A stretch of 49,276 nt of DNA, taken from the NCBI GenBank assembly GCA_015069185.1, contig SVJB01000014.1, positions 1-49,276 on the forward strand, written 5' to 3'. Of the stretch, positions 24,974 through 36,051 are shown piece after piece (position 1 is the stretch's first letter; each line of letters opens with the position of its first letter). Under the pieces are notes generated by a model that saw nothing but the letters and a program-made list of their open reading frames with translations, did not search any database and had not been told where the DNA came from. The position numbers and the translations under genes are program-made. This DNA comes from Oscillospiraceae bacterium. Its GTDB lineage: Bacteria > Bacillota > Clostridia > UBA1212 > UBA1255.

Positions 24974-26338
24974 ATGAAAAATAAGAAAAAGATATTGCTG
25001 ACAGTGGGCGTGACTGTAGTAGGTCTGGCTTTGATTTGTGGCATATTTGTTCTTTATATGTTTGCTGAACCAAAGGTTAAGACCAAAGAGATTCCTGAAT
25101 GGAAATGGGGAACAGAGATAAATCCTTCAGGAAAGAGCGTTGCTACCAGAGGTGAGATAACAACTTTTGCAGAAGATGGTTGCTATACATGGTGGACAAA
25201 TGCTCTGGCCTTGCGATATGTTGGCGCCAAGGATCAGACATATTTATCATATGTAAACGAATTCGGCCAGATGTCACTTGCTTCATATAACCATGAGACA
25301 GGAACTTTTGCCTTTAATACGCTTGCTGATTTTGAAACTGATGATCATAATTCAGCGGCGATTACAGTACTTCCTAATGGTAAGATTCTTGCAGTATATG
25401 CAAGGCATAGTAAGGATAAAGTTATCAGATGGAGAATTTCTGATAATACAGAGGATATAACAAGTTTTGGATATGAACAGACAATCCCAAGCGAAGGCAT
25501 GGTTACATACATACAGATTCATAGAATCAGTGATACAGAATATAGAATTTTCTATAGATATTCTATGAGTAGTTGGTCTACAAGAGTGTATAACTGGGTA
25601 GAGGATACGTGGACAGATGAAATTGTATGGCTCTATGAGCCCCAGGGTAAACAATATTATTTGTGGACACAAGAGGACAAACAGGAAGGTAAGATAAATG
25701 TATTTATGACCGCCCATCCTGTAAATGGTCCTGACCAGAATATTCGTTATGGATACTTTGACCAAAATGGTGATATATATACTACAGGTGATAAATTTGT
25801 AGGTACACTTAATAAAGAAGATGTTTTAGTTCCTAATCCGAGAAATTTTGACATCGTATATGAGGCAAAGGAGGGTGAACATACAAGATTGTATGATGTA
25901 TCCTTTATGGGTGATGAGGTTGCTGTAATGTACGGTGTTGGTTATGATGGCTATGATAGCACATATTATTATGCTTATTATGACGATGCTAAGAGTGCAT
26001 GGGTTAATAATGAAATATGTAAGTCCGGCGAAGCAGCTGTCACAGGTAATATGTATTTTGGAGGCGTTTCTTTTGATAAGAAAGATATGACAACAATATA
26101 TGTAACCAGAAGAAATGATGAAGGTAAGTTCTGTATTGAAAAGTGGAAAACTAACGATTATGGCGCGACCTGGGAAGTTTTAAAAGTTATTGATACAGCG
26201 GAGAAACGTTTAGAGACAATAATGAGACCGATCATTCCATATAATACTCATGACGATATTGATGTAATATATATTAAGGGAGTATATCCTACATATTTAA
26301 CATATGATACCGATATCGTATTTTATGCTGATAAATGA
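24974..26338 (+). CDS. Membrane-anchored BNR-type beta-propeller protein
   Basis: 454 aa from the ATG at 24974, chosen for AGGAG 8 nt upstream; the frame is open further upstream without such a site. Residues about 6-30 are a membrane anchor (a Cys22 gives a weak lipobox). The body matches the BNR_4-type propeller (polysaccharide-lyase-like): ALALRYVGAKDQTYLSYVNEFGQ, then the hallmark DDHNSAAITVLPNGKILAVYARH (123-145), and later IRYGYFDQNGDIY, MYFGGVSFDKKDMTTIYVTRR. Relatives include lyases or glycosidases acting on acidic polysaccharides, but catalytic residues cannot be assigned by eye. Co-transcribed with a small surface protein 17 bp downstream. Confidence 0.75.
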   Translation: MKNKKKILLTVGVTVVGLALICGIFVLYMFAEPKVKTKEIPEWKWGTEINPSGKSVATRGEITTFAEDGCYTWWTNALALRYVGAKDQTYLSYVNEFGQMSLASYNHETGTFAFNTLADFETDDHNSAAITVLPNGKILAVYARHSKDKVIRWRISDNTEDITSFGYEQTIPSEGMVTYIQIHRISDTEYRIFYRYSMSSWSTRVYNWVEDTWTDEIVWLYEPQGKQYYLWTQEDKQEGKINVFMTAHPVNGPDQNIRYGYFDQNGDIYTTGDKFVGTLNKEDVLVPNPRNFDIVYEAKEGEHTRLYDVSFMGDEVAVMYGVGYDGYDSTYYYAYYDDAKSAWVNNEICKSGEAAVTGNMYFGGVSFDKKDMTTIYVTRRNDEGKFCIEKWKTNDYGATWEVLKVIDTAEKRLETIMRPIIPYNTHDDIDVIYIKGVYPTYLTYDTDIVFYADK

Positions 26339-26355
26339 TAAGGGAGGACATAACG

Positions 26356-27135
26356 ATGAAAAAAACAAAGAGTCTATTAAGTATATTTGTTATTCTGAGT
26401 ATTGTTGCTTGCAGCATTTTCACATATACAATTAATGTTAGCGCTGATAACACAATTACATACGACTGGCAGAAAATGGGAGTAAATAGAGCAAATAAAG
26501 AGGCTAAAGAGGAAGACTATTACGCAGAAGGAGTTGTAAATCTTCGTTGTAGTTATAGCTCATGGGATACAAAAAAACAATATTTATGGCTGATACCCAA
26601 TTGGGAGTCTAATCATAATCCCTCATCTTTATACATGGGTTCTGATTATGATATGTCACAGATTACCTCTATTACTTTTGATTACGTGACAAATAAATCG
26701 GGTAGTCTGAATAATAATCGCGTATCTCTGACAAAAGACGCTGAAGGTACTCAAGTAGTTGCTGTTGCACAAATAACTGAGAATACAATATCAAATTTAC
26801 AGGATCCTAAGAATTTACAGATGGAAATTATTGATTCATCATATAAAGGTGATGTTTATCTGTACATTGAATATCAGACAAAAATGTTTGTTGGCAACCT
26901 TAAGATCACAGGTACTGATAGCTTTGCGCCATCTCTCCCCGGTAAAGCAGGTTTGCCTGAAAAAACAATGGTGCCTACTGTAACGCAGGCACCGGATATA
27001 GAGTTTGCCGGCAATGATAGCGGCTACAAGCCTGAACTTGATGAGGTAAGCATTGTTCCTTACGTGATAGGAGCCGGCGCAGTACTTGTTGTCATGGCTG
27101 TTGTGCTTGTATTTATTTGGAAGAAAAAGCAATAA
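26356..27135 (+). CDS. Secreted surface protein with C-terminal membrane anchor
   Basis: 259 aa from the ATG at 26356, which has GGGAGG upstream; an earlier in-frame ATG at 26335 would overlap the previous gene and has no such site. Signal peptide to about residue 31 (TINVSA-DN). A beta-rich domain of ~155 residues with several Trp/Tyr (YDWQKMGVNRANKEA, SSWDTKKQYLWLIPNW) resembles a carbohydrate-binding module in style. The C-terminus has a membrane span (VIGAGAVLVVMAVVLVFIW) and KKKQ, without an LPXTG motif. Partner of the BNR propeller protein. No family recognised. Confidence 0.78.
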   Translation: MKKTKSLLSIFVILSIVACSIFTYTINVSADNTITYDWQKMGVNRANKEAKEEDYYAEGVVNLRCSYSSWDTKKQYLWLIPNWESNHNPSSLYMGSDYDMSQITSITFDYVTNKSGSLNNNRVSLTKDAEGTQVVAVAQITENTISNLQDPKNLQMEIIDSSYKGDVYLYIEYQTKMFVGNLKITGTDSFAPSLPGKAGLPEKTMVPTVTQAPDIEFAGNDSGYKPELDEVSIVPYVIGAGAVLVVMAVVLVFIWKKKQ

Positions 27136-27157
27136 GAACTTTCTGGGTGGTACATGT

Positions 27158-27195
27158 GAAAAGTCGGTGGATTTTCTGCCGGCTTTTCTTTTTTT
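27158..27195 (+). terminator. Rho-independent terminator before the chaperone operon
   Basis: GAAAAGTCGGTG (27158-27169) pairs with TGCCGGCTTTTC (27177-27188), allowing three G-U pairs, followed by seven T. Confidence 0.85.
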
Positions 27196-27227
27196 ACAAA
27201 TCTTTCACATTTTAACAGAAAAAACTA

Positions 27228-27256
27228 TTGACAGTCCATAATAAAAGTACTATATT
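27228..27256 (+). promoter_or_regulatory. Sigma-A promoter of the hrcA-grpE-dnaK-dnaJ operon
   Basis: Consensus TTGACA (27228-27233), 17-bp spacer, TATATT (27251-27256). The CIRCE operator begins 9 bp downstream and covers the transcription start. Confidence 0.9.
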
Positions 27257-27264
27257 ATGCATTG

Positions 27265-27291
27265 TTAGCACTCGATGAGTTTGAGTGCTAA
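27265..27291. promoter_or_regulatory. CIRCE operator (HrcA binding site)
   Basis: An exact match to the CIRCE consensus: TTAGCACTC, 9 bp, GAGTGCTAA. HrcA bound here represses the operon in the absence of heat stress, and GroEL helps HrcA bind. This is the only CIRCE copy seen in the window. Confidence 0.98.
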
Positions 27292-27319
27292 CAACAAAAA
27301 CGAAAGGAAGCTACTTATT

Positions 27320-28387
27320 ATGGGTCACGAAGAATTAGATAGTCGCAAAATGTTGATACTTAAAGCAATTATTGATGACTATATTACAGATAATGAACCT
27401 GTAGGTTCACGTACTATCGCAAAGAAGCATGATATCGGACTAAGCTCTGCTACGATCCGTAATGAGATGGCAGACTTAGAAGAGATGGGATATCTGTCAC
27501 AGCCACACACATCAAGCGGCAGAGTTCCGTCAGATAAAGCTTATAGATTGTATGTTGATGAGCTTATTGGTCATGTTTCAGAGGACGGCGAGAAGAAGTC
27601 AGCTATTGCAGAGCTTGGCTTTGTACCTACTGCAGAGGAGTATGAGGCGCTTACAGGCTATATGCAAGGCAAAGTAAACGAACTGAGTCAGGCGCTCAAG
27701 GTTGCATCAGAGCTTGTTGCCAGACTCACACAGTATACATCGTTTGCTATGACAGGTAAAGCTCACCAAAGGTCAGTAAAGACTCTGCAACTGGTACCGG
27801 TGGGCACACGTCAGATTCTGGTAATCGTAGTACTTGATAATGATATGATCAAGAATTCTATGGTAAAGCTTGATAGTGAACTGACCGGAGATGATATCTC
27901 AAGACTCTCTGAGATTTGCAACTCAGTTATCGCAGGACACATGGCAAACAGCATATCGCTTGATATGATTAATAATATTGTTTTCATGTCTGGTATACAG
28001 AGAAGCAAATTGCTTCCGATTATCGATGGCATTGTTGACTGTATAAAACAATGTGATACTGCGGAAATATATACAGAGGGCACATCAAAGCTACTGGCTC
28101 ATCCTGAGTTTTCGGACGTATCAAAGGCGCGTACACTGCTGGAAGTACTTGGTAATGAACAGAGTATGCAGACGTTGTTGGAAAGTTGCCAGGAAGCAGG
28201 CGGCTTAGTTGTTAAGATTGGCTCGGAGAACAGTATGAGCGAGATCAGTGATTGCTCAGTGGTTACAGCGACATACAGCGTAAACGGAGTGGATATCGGT
28301 ACTATCGGAGTACTGGGACCAAAGAGAATGGATTATACAAAGGTTATCTCAGCGCTCGAATATGTGCGCAAGAAGCTTTTATCATAG
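27320..28387 (+). CDS. hrcA: Heat-inducible transcription repressor HrcA
   Basis: 355 aa from the ATG at 27320, which has AAAGGAAG upstream; an in-frame ATG at 27275 lies inside the CIRCE operator and is not credible. The N-terminal winged helix is clear: DSRKMLILKAIIDDYI, EPVGSRTIAK, GLSSATIRNEMADLEEMG, QPHTSSGRVPSDKAYR. The dimerisation and GAF-like domains follow, with GSENSMSEISDCSVVTATY and GTIGVLGPKRMDY near the end. It represses this operon through CIRCE (autoregulation). Sixteen bp separate it from grpE. Confidence 0.97.
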   Translation: MGHEELDSRKMLILKAIIDDYITDNEPVGSRTIAKKHDIGLSSATIRNEMADLEEMGYLSQPHTSSGRVPSDKAYRLYVDELIGHVSEDGEKKSAIAELGFVPTAEEYEALTGYMQGKVNELSQALKVASELVARLTQYTSFAMTGKAHQRSVKTLQLVPVGTRQILVIVVLDNDMIKNSMVKLDSELTGDDISRLSEICNSVIAGHMANSISLDMINNIVFMSGIQRSKLLPIIDGIVDCIKQCDTAEIYTEGTSKLLAHPEFSDVSKARTLLEVLGNEQSMQTLLESCQEAGGLVVKIGSENSMSEISDCSVVTATYSVNGVDIGTIGVLGPKRMDYTKVISALEYVRKKLLS

Positions 28388-28403
28388 AAGGAGGGTTATG
28401 TAA

Positions 28404-28991
28404 ATGCCGGAGGAAAATGTAAACGAGCAGGCAGCAGAAGAACAGCAGGAAAATGTAGATGTTGAGGCTGGAAGCGAGGCTGGCGGTGAGACAGAGGTAA
28501 AGGAAAATAAGAAAGAGTCTAAGAAAGACAAGAAGAAAAAGGAAAGTCGTGAAGAGCAGAGACTTGCCGGAGAGCTTGCAGAATATAAAGACAGATATGC
28601 AAGACTCGCTGCTGAGTTTGATAACTACAAGAAACGTACTGCAAGAGAGTTAGACGGTAGATATCAGGACGCAAAGGCAAATGTATGGGCTGCAATACTT
28701 CCCGCAATAGACAATTTAGAGAGAGCAATCGCTACGGATGCTACTACAGATGCCAGCGCATATGCGCAAGGCGTGGAGCTTATATATAAGCAAATAAAGG
28801 AAATAATGAAAGCCGGAGGCATCGAAGAGATTGAGGCGCTGGGAACTGAATTTGATCCGGAATATCACAACGCAGTAATGCATATAGACTCAGAAGAGGC
28901 CGGTGAAAATCAAGTGGTAGAGGTTTTCTCAAAAGGGTACAAAACAGAGGCAAGGGTTATACGTCATAGCGTAGTAAAAGTTGCCAATTAA
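28404..28991 (+). CDS. grpE: Nucleotide exchange factor GrpE
   Basis: 195 aa. A highly charged, disordered N-terminus (about 1-50, rich in Glu and Lys) leads to a long coiled coil and the conserved block RLAAEFDNYKKRTARE, then LPAIDNLERA and the C-terminal beta domain with GGIEEIEALGTEFDPEYHNAVMH and ARVIRHSVVKVA. GrpE releases ADP from DnaK and acts as a thermosensor in some bacteria. AAGGAGGG lies before the ATG. Second gene of the operon, 43 bp before dnaK. Confidence 0.97.
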   Translation: MPEENVNEQAAEEQQENVDVEAGSEAGGETEVKENKKESKKDKKKKESREEQRLAGELAEYKDRYARLAAEFDNYKKRTARELDGRYQDAKANVWAAILPAIDNLERAIATDATTDASAYAQGVELIYKQIKEIMKAGGIEEIEALGTEFDPEYHNAVMHIDSEEAGENQVVEVFSKGYKTEARVIRHSVVKVAN

Positions 28992-29022
28992 CATATTAAA
29001 TTTACAACAAAAAGAATTTTAG

Positions 29023-30891
<1,869 letters not shown>

Positions 30892-30924
30892 TAGGTTTAC
30901 AACCGAAAGCTAATTAAATATAAT

Positions 30925-30953
30925 GAACACGTCTTTTTTCACAAGGCGTGTTC
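30925..30953 (+). other. RNA hairpin between dnaK and dnaJ
   Basis: GAACACGTCTT (30925-30935) pairs with AAGGCGTGTTC (30943-30953), with one G-U pair. No T-run follows, so it is unlikely to be a terminator. It may protect the upstream mRNA or set the dnaK:dnaJ ratio by processing. Confidence 0.55.
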
Positions 30954-30993
30954 ATAATCTATATTATACAACAATTAAAATAGGTGGAGAATT

Positions 30994-32127
30994 ATGGCAG
31001 ATAAGCGAGACTATTACGAAGTCTTGGGCGTTTCAAAGAGCGCAACTGACGATGAAATAAAAAAAGCATACAGAAGCCTTGCTAAGAAATATCATCCGGA
31101 TCTTAATCCCGGTGACAGCGAGGCGGAGGCAAAGTTCAAAGAGGCCGGAGAAGCGTACGGAGTACTTAGTGATAAAGAGTCCAGAGCGAAATATGATCAG
31201 TTTGGCCATGCGGCTTTTGACGGTACAGGTGGATACGGCAGCTATGGCGGCGGAGGAGGCGGCTTTGGCTTTGACGTAAATGATATATTTGAATCATTCT
31301 TTGGCGGCGGTTTTGGATCAAGAAGTTCATCTCGCGGACCTCAGAAAGGTGCTGACTTACGTACCTCTGTTGATCTTACTTTTGAAGAGGCTGCTTTTGG
31401 AGTGGAGAAGGATATTGTTATTAACAAGAATGTATCGTGTGATGCATGCGAAGGTACCGGCTCACAATCAAAGACAAATACACGGTGCTCTGTATGTAAC
31501 GGTACAGGTCAGGTTCAGGTAAGACAGAACACACCTTTTGGTCAGTTTATGAATGTAAAGACATGTGACAAATGTGGTGGCTCAGGAAAGATAATTACAG
31601 ATCCATGTACTACATGCCGCGGCAAAGGTCAGGTACGCAAAGCTGTAACAGTACATGTGAAAATACCGGGTGGTATTGATAATGGCCAGGCAGTATCTGT
31701 ATCAGGTATGGGCGAGCCAGGTGTACGTGGAGGCCCTGCAGGCAACCTTATAGTGTCTGTAAAGATAAAACCACACAAGACTCTTTACCGTGATGGATAC
31801 AATCTCCATTTAGATAAAACTATATCAATGACTCAGGCATGCCTTGGCGATACTATAAAGGTAGAGACAATTGACGGCCCTGTTGAGCTGACTATACCTG
31901 ACGGCACACAAAATGGTGTATCATTTAAGCTGAAGGGTAAGGGTGTGACAAAGCTCCAGTCATCAGGACGTGGAGATCAGTATGTTCACATTACAGTTGA
32001 GATCCCCAAGAGACTTTCGGAAAAGGAAAGAGATATTTTAAGATCTTTTGACGAAGCTATTGGCGGCACATTAGAGGCTAATAAGGATAATAACGGAAAA
32101 AAATCAAAGTTTGGTAGAAGAAAATAA
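30994..32127 (+). CDS. dnaJ: Chaperone protein DnaJ (type I)
   Basis: 377 aa. J domain (about 5-70) with the HPD motif in [11 protein letters not shown]; Gly/Phe-rich stretch (about 75-115); zinc-finger region with four CxxCxGxG repeats ([32 protein letters not shown]); then the C-terminal substrate-binding domains with [20 protein letters not shown]. It stimulates DnaK ATPase and presents clients. GTGGAG lies upstream of the ATG. Its stop overlaps the start of nfo by 1 nt (TAATG), so nfo is translationally linked. Confidence 0.97.
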   Translation: MADKRDYYEVLGVSKSATDDEIKKAYRSLAKKYHPDLNPGDSEAEAKFKEAGEAYGVLSDKESRAKYDQFGHAAFDGTGGYGSYGGGGGGFGFDVNDIFESFFGGGFGSRSSSRGPQKGADLRTSVDLTFEEAAFGVEKDIVINKNVSCDACEGTGSQSKTNTRCSVCNGTGQVQVRQNTPFGQFMNVKTCDKCGGSGKIITDPCTTCRGKGQVRKAVTVHVKIPGGIDNGQAVSVSGMGEPGVRGGPAGNLIVSVKIKPHKTLYRDGYNLHLDKTISMTQACLGDTIKVETIDGPVELTIPDGTQNGVSFKLKGKGVTKLQSSGRGDQYVHITVEIPKRLSEKERDILRSFDEAIGGTLEANKDNNGKKSKFGRRK

Positions 32128-32960
32128 TGAAATTAGGATGTTTTTTATCAAATTCAAAAGGCTATTGCCACATGCTTAAAGAAGCTGTATACGCTGAAGC
32201 AGATACATTTCAATTTTTCACTCGTAATCCCAGAGGCGGCAATGCAAAGCCCCTGGATATGGATGATATACAAAAGTATAATCAACAAGCAGCCGCGGCC
32301 GGAATAGGTCCGATAATGGCTCATAGTCCATATACACTTAATCCATGTGCGCTAAGACCGGAAATAAGAGAATTTACTAAGAATACTATGCGCGACGATC
32401 TGGAGCGCCTTAGCCATATCCCCGGGGTTTTATATAATTTTCACCCGGGTAGCCATGTGGGACAGGGTGTAGAGACCGGTATTGACCTTATAGCTCAGAC
32501 GCTTAACGAAATTCTGACACCAGAGCTGCCGGTAAAGGTTCTACTGGAAACTATGGCCGGAAAAGGCAGTGAAGTGGGTAGTACTTTTCACGAACTGAGA
32601 TGCATTATTGACAAGGTTGAGTTGTCAGACAAGATGGGCGTGTGCCTTGATACATGCCATATCTATGACGGAGGCTATGATATTGTAAATAACATAGACG
32701 ATGTTTTAGAAGAATTTGATAAAATCATTGGTATAGACAGGCTATATGGCATTCACTTAAATGACAGTAAGAATCAGTATGCCAGTCATAAGGACAGACA
32801 TGAGAAAATAGGAGATGGCAGTATAGGACTTGAAGGATTCAGAAAGATTCTCAACCATCCTCAGCTTAAAGATCTGCCTTTCTTCTTAGAGACGCCTAAC
32901 GAATTAGATGGTTACAAAGCTGAGATTAAGCTTCTGAGGAGTCTTGTTGAAAATAAATAA
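32127..32960 (+). CDS. nfo: Endonuclease IV (AP endonuclease)
   Basis: 277 aa, typical length. It starts at an ATG overlapping the dnaJ stop by one base. Family signatures: FQFFTRNPRG, MAHSPYTLNPC, NFHPGSHVG, LLETMAGKGSEVG, VCLDTCHIYDGGYD, YGIHLNDSKNQYASHKDRHEKIGDGSIG and FFLETPNE, which carry the His/Glu/Asp ligands of the trinuclear zinc site. It cuts DNA 5' to abasic sites in base excision repair. Being the last member of a CIRCE-controlled operon, it may be heat-inducible; dnaJ is more often followed by prmA in Firmicutes. Confidence 0.96.
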   Translation: MKLGCFLSNSKGYCHMLKEAVYAEADTFQFFTRNPRGGNAKPLDMDDIQKYNQQAAAAGIGPIMAHSPYTLNPCALRPEIREFTKNTMRDDLERLSHIPGVLYNFHPGSHVGQGVETGIDLIAQTLNEILTPELPVKVLLETMAGKGSEVGSTFHELRCIIDKVELSDKMGVCLDTCHIYDGGYDIVNNIDDVLEEFDKIIGIDRLYGIHLNDSKNQYASHKDRHEKIGDGSIGLEGFRKILNHPQLKDLPFFLETPNELDGYKAEIKLLRSLVENK

Positions 32961-32963
32961 TAT

Positions 32964-34511
32964 ATGAAAAGGATTTTGCTGGGTATTTTAATTATACTGC
33001 TGCTGATTAATATGGGGTGCAGTAACTATTATGTAGGAAATGGAAATATACTTCCTACCCTTGACCCGGCGCTGTCTGATACAGAACATAATAATAGTGA
33101 TAATAGCGGTGATAATAGTAGCAGTGTAACAGGACGTGATAGCGCTACTGTAGGTATTGTTGATATTGATACTTATTTTCCGTTAGATACGCAGAATTCT
33201 GCGTTAAGAACATTTTTTAGTTTGATATATGAGTCTCTTGTGACCCTGGATAATATGTATAATGTGTCTTACTGCCTTGCCAAGGATATTTACACAACTG
33301 ATGGTGGCATCACATGGGAGATAATTTTAGATACTGACATTAAATGGCACAACAATACTTATCTCAATGCGGATGATGTTATATATACTATAGAATATAT
33401 ACGTAACAATCGGACTACAGATTATGTATTATTACAAGAGATAGAGCAAGTAATAAAAATATCTGATTCATGTATACAAATCAGACTTATGCAACCTAAC
33501 TCTTTGTTTGTATCAAAGCTTACATTTCCAATTGTACCTGATGCAAGCAAACTGGCAGTATATCCATGTGGTAGTGGTATGTATCGATTTAAAGAGGTAA
33601 CAAATACGGGCTCATATGTTTTTGAAATATACAAAGATTACCGTAAGCGCAAAGCAAGTATCGGCAAATTGATTTTTACATCATATACAGATGAAAATGC
33701 GCTGTTGCAATCAGACTCGGACTTTATGATAGTAAATAATGCCTTGTCGACAAACAGTATTGTTGGTGGTTCTAGTACTTATCTTTTACAGCAAAACATC
33801 TATTGCTGTCTCGTGCCGTCTTTGGAGATGTCCGGTTCGGATTTATATACTACTAATATCAGAAGAGCTGTTTTTAATTCTCTTAATCGAGAAGAGATAA
33901 TCAAGCATGTTGTATCGGGATATGCCAAAGCCAGATATTTGCCTATCGAGGATAAAACTTTTTTTTGGCAAAATGACCTGACATATACAGAGCCAACGGA
34001 CTTCTCTGTTACTCTGGAAAATCTCGGATATTCCTCCCCGGTTCGCATTGTATTGTGCGCCGATGCCCACGATAAGGAATTAATGTCAGTTGCCCAAATA
34101 TGTGCTTCTCAACTGGAGGTACATGGGTTTGAGGTAGAGATTGTTACTTATGATAACGAAGAACAGCTACAGACAATAGAGTATTCATATTTGCTTACCA
34201 GAATACAAACGGAAAACAACTGGGAATTTTCACCAATATTTGCAGAAAATGAAATATTGTCATATAATATCTCGGCGATTAAGAATGCTTATATGAAGCC
34301 TAATGAAACCAACGTAGTAGATATTGATGCTTTTAAGGTGTATATGCAGGATCAGATTAAGATACTTGGTCGTAATTATTACGAAAACATGCCGTTTGTA
34401 GGACTGTATGCAAAATATGATGCATTGCTCATAAGCAACGATATACATGGCAGTCAAGGATTGATGCCTACATCATGGAATCCGCTTATGGGTTTTGAGA
34501 ATCTGTACTGA
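32964..34511 (+). CDS. Solute-binding lipoprotein, family 5 (oligopeptide/nickel type)
   Basis: 515 aa. Signal peptide with lipobox NMGC (Cys19), an Asn/Ser/Asp-rich spacer, then a family 5 extracellular solute-binding domain: ALRTFFSLIYESLVTLD, CLAKDIYTTDGGITWEIILDTDIKWHN and YLNADDVIYTIEYIRNN are the usual family signatures. The C-terminal lobe is shorter and more divergent than in OppA. No ABC permease or ATPase gene is in the window, so it is an orphan that either works with a distant transporter or has another role such as signalling. Its start lacks a good nearby ribosome-binding site, so translation may be coupled to nfo (3 bp upstream). The stop is 13 bp before lspA. Confidence 0.85.
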   Translation: MKRILLGILIILLLINMGCSNYYVGNGNILPTLDPALSDTEHNNSDNSGDNSSSVTGRDSATVGIVDIDTYFPLDTQNSALRTFFSLIYESLVTLDNMYNVSYCLAKDIYTTDGGITWEIILDTDIKWHNNTYLNADDVIYTIEYIRNNRTTDYVLLQEIEQVIKISDSCIQIRLMQPNSLFVSKLTFPIVPDASKLAVYPCGSGMYRFKEVTNTGSYVFEIYKDYRKRKASIGKLIFTSYTDENALLQSDSDFMIVNNALSTNSIVGGSSTYLLQQNIYCCLVPSLEMSGSDLYTTNIRRAVFNSLNREEIIKHVVSGYAKARYLPIEDKTFFWQNDLTYTEPTDFSVTLENLGYSSPVRIVLCADAHDKELMSVAQICASQLEVHGFEVEIVTYDNEEQLQTIEYSYLLTRIQTENNWEFSPIFAENEILSYNISAIKNAYMKPNETNVVDIDAFKVYMQDQIKILGRNYYENMPFVGLYAKYDALLISNDIHGSQGLMPTSWNPLMGFENLY

Positions 34512-34524
34512 TAAGGAGAAAAAT

Positions 34525-35085
34525 ATGAAAATCGACAAAAAAGGATTAATTTGGTTTATAATCGGGATACTTATCAGCGTCGCTGTTGTGGCTGCGGATT
34601 TATATACAAAGTATTTAGCGACAGCATCTCTCAGGACAAAGAGTATTGTGGTGATAGAAAAGTTTTTTAGCCTTATATATGTGAAAAATACAGGAGCGGC
34701 ATGGGGAATTTTTTCTGATGCAACACAGATGTTGTCTGTTGTGAGTATTATAACAGGACTTGTACTACTGTTTGCTGTATACTGTTCTAAGTCAAAGTTT
34801 TTTACAGTGTCTACTTGTTTGATTATAGGAGGCGCTGCAGGTAACTTATATGAGCGTATATCCCAGGGCTTTGTAACGGATTTCCTGGCTTTTAATATTT
34901 TTGGATATGAATTTCCAAGGTTTAATGTAGCAGATACATGTATTTGTATAGGGTGCGCTCTGCTTATTTTCTACGTACTTTTCCTACTTAAAGAAGATAA
35001 GAAAACTTTTCGCGAAGATTCGCCTGTAGGCAAGCTTATGAATATAAGCCTTTTTAAAAAGAAGGAGGATAAAGATCCTCAATGA
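34525..35085 (+). CDS. lspA: Lipoprotein signal peptidase (signal peptidase II)
   Basis: 186 aa from the ATG at 34525, which has AAGGAG upstream; an in-frame ATG at 34495 overlaps the previous gene. Four membrane segments are visible. Motifs: ADLYTKYL, VKNTGAAWGIF, GGAAGNLYER and the two catalytic aspartates Asp119 (GFVTDFLAF) and Asp137 (FNVADTCI). It cuts the signal peptide just before the lipid-modified Cys, so it matures the several lipoproteins encoded in this window. It has a ~25-residue Lys-rich C-terminal extension. Overlaps the next gene by 4 bp (ATGA). Confidence 0.96.
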   Translation: MKIDKKGLIWFIIGILISVAVVAADLYTKYLATASLRTKSIVVIEKFFSLIYVKNTGAAWGIFSDATQMLSVVSIITGLVLLFAVYCSKSKFFTVSTCLIIGGAAGNLYERISQGFVTDFLAFNIFGYEFPRFNVADTCICIGCALLIFYVLFLLKEDKKTFREDSPVGKLMNISLFKKKEDKDPQ

Positions 35086-36008
35086 ACAATGAACTTTATG
35101 AGCTGAGTGTGGGTGCAGATTGTACGGGTATGCGACTTGATGCGTATATCTATGATGCGCTGTCAGATGTGTTTACAAGCAGAGCTCAGGTACAGAAAGT
35201 TATTCAGGATGGAAATGCTCATGTAAATGGACGAATAGTCCAGAAGGCAGGATATAAAGTATCACAAAATGATATGATATCCTGTGTTTGTTGTTTTCCG
35301 GAGGACTTTACAATAAAGGCCGAGAATATACCACTTGATATTGTTTATGAAGATGACGATATTATAGTTATAAATAAGCCGCGAGGAATGGTTGTCCATC
35401 CGGGCGCAGGAAATTTTTCCGGTACTCTTGCTAACGGACTTATGTATCATTGCAATTCTCTTTCTGATGTAAACGGAGATGTTCGTCCGGGAATTGTACA
35501 TAGAATAGATAAAGATACAACAGGTTTGCTGGTTGCAGCAAAAAATAATGAAGCACATGTACATTTAGCAAGACAACTGGAAACACATTCCATGTCGCGA
35601 ACATATTTTGCTGTGACAGAAGGTGTGATAGAATCTAACAAAGGAATTATTGACGCACCTATAGGAAGAAAGCCCAATGATCGGGTGAAAATGGCTGTAA
35701 ACCTTAAAAACGGCAAGGATGCAATAACTCATTATGAAGTACTATCAAGGAGTAGTGGCTTTACATATGTGAAATGTAATCTGGAAACAGGTCGTACACA
35801 CCAGATACGTGTACACATGGCATTTATAAAACATCCTGTTGTAGGAGATCCACTGTATGGCATCAAAGATATGCGACAAATGGCAGGCCAGGCGTTACAT
35901 GCAGGAGAGTTAAAATTGATCCATCCTGCGACTGATCAAGAGATGGTATTTACAGCTCCCATACCTGATGATTTTTGTGATTTGCTAAAACGTACCGACT
36001 TGGTGTAA
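35082..36008 (+). CDS. Pseudouridine synthase, RluA/RluD family
   Basis: 308 aa. N-terminal S4 RNA-binding domain (about 12-75, MRLDAYIYDALSD.FTSRAQVQKVIQDG..HVNG), then the catalytic domain with DDDIIVINKPRGMVVHPGAGN, the active-site Asp in GIVHRIDKDTTGLLV, and the late motif LETGRTHQIRVHMAFIKHPVVGDPLYG. It makes pseudouridine in rRNA; the S4 plus RluA layout suits RluD-type enzymes acting on 23S rRNA. It follows lspA with a 4-bp overlap, a classic pairing in Firmicutes. Confidence 0.95.
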   Translation: MNNELYELSVGADCTGMRLDAYIYDALSDVFTSRAQVQKVIQDGNAHVNGRIVQKAGYKVSQNDMISCVCCFPEDFTIKAENIPLDIVYEDDDIIVINKPRGMVVHPGAGNFSGTLANGLMYHCNSLSDVNGDVRPGIVHRIDKDTTGLLVAAKNNEAHVHLARQLETHSMSRTYFAVTEGVIESNKGIIDAPIGRKPNDRVKMAVNLKNGKDAITHYEVLSRSSGFTYVKCNLETGRTHQIRVHMAFIKHPVVGDPLYGIKDMRQMAGQALHAGELKLIHPATDQEMVFTAPIPDDFCDLLKRTDLV

Positions 36009-36051
36009 AATATATACCAGGCAGGTAAAAGTAACCGGAAGGAGATATATT

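Noticed and set aside
27275-27319. Extended N-terminus of HrcA from an ATG at 27275
   Set aside because: This start lies inside the CIRCE operator, at about the transcription start, and has no ribosome-binding site; the ATG at 27320 has AAAGGAAG.
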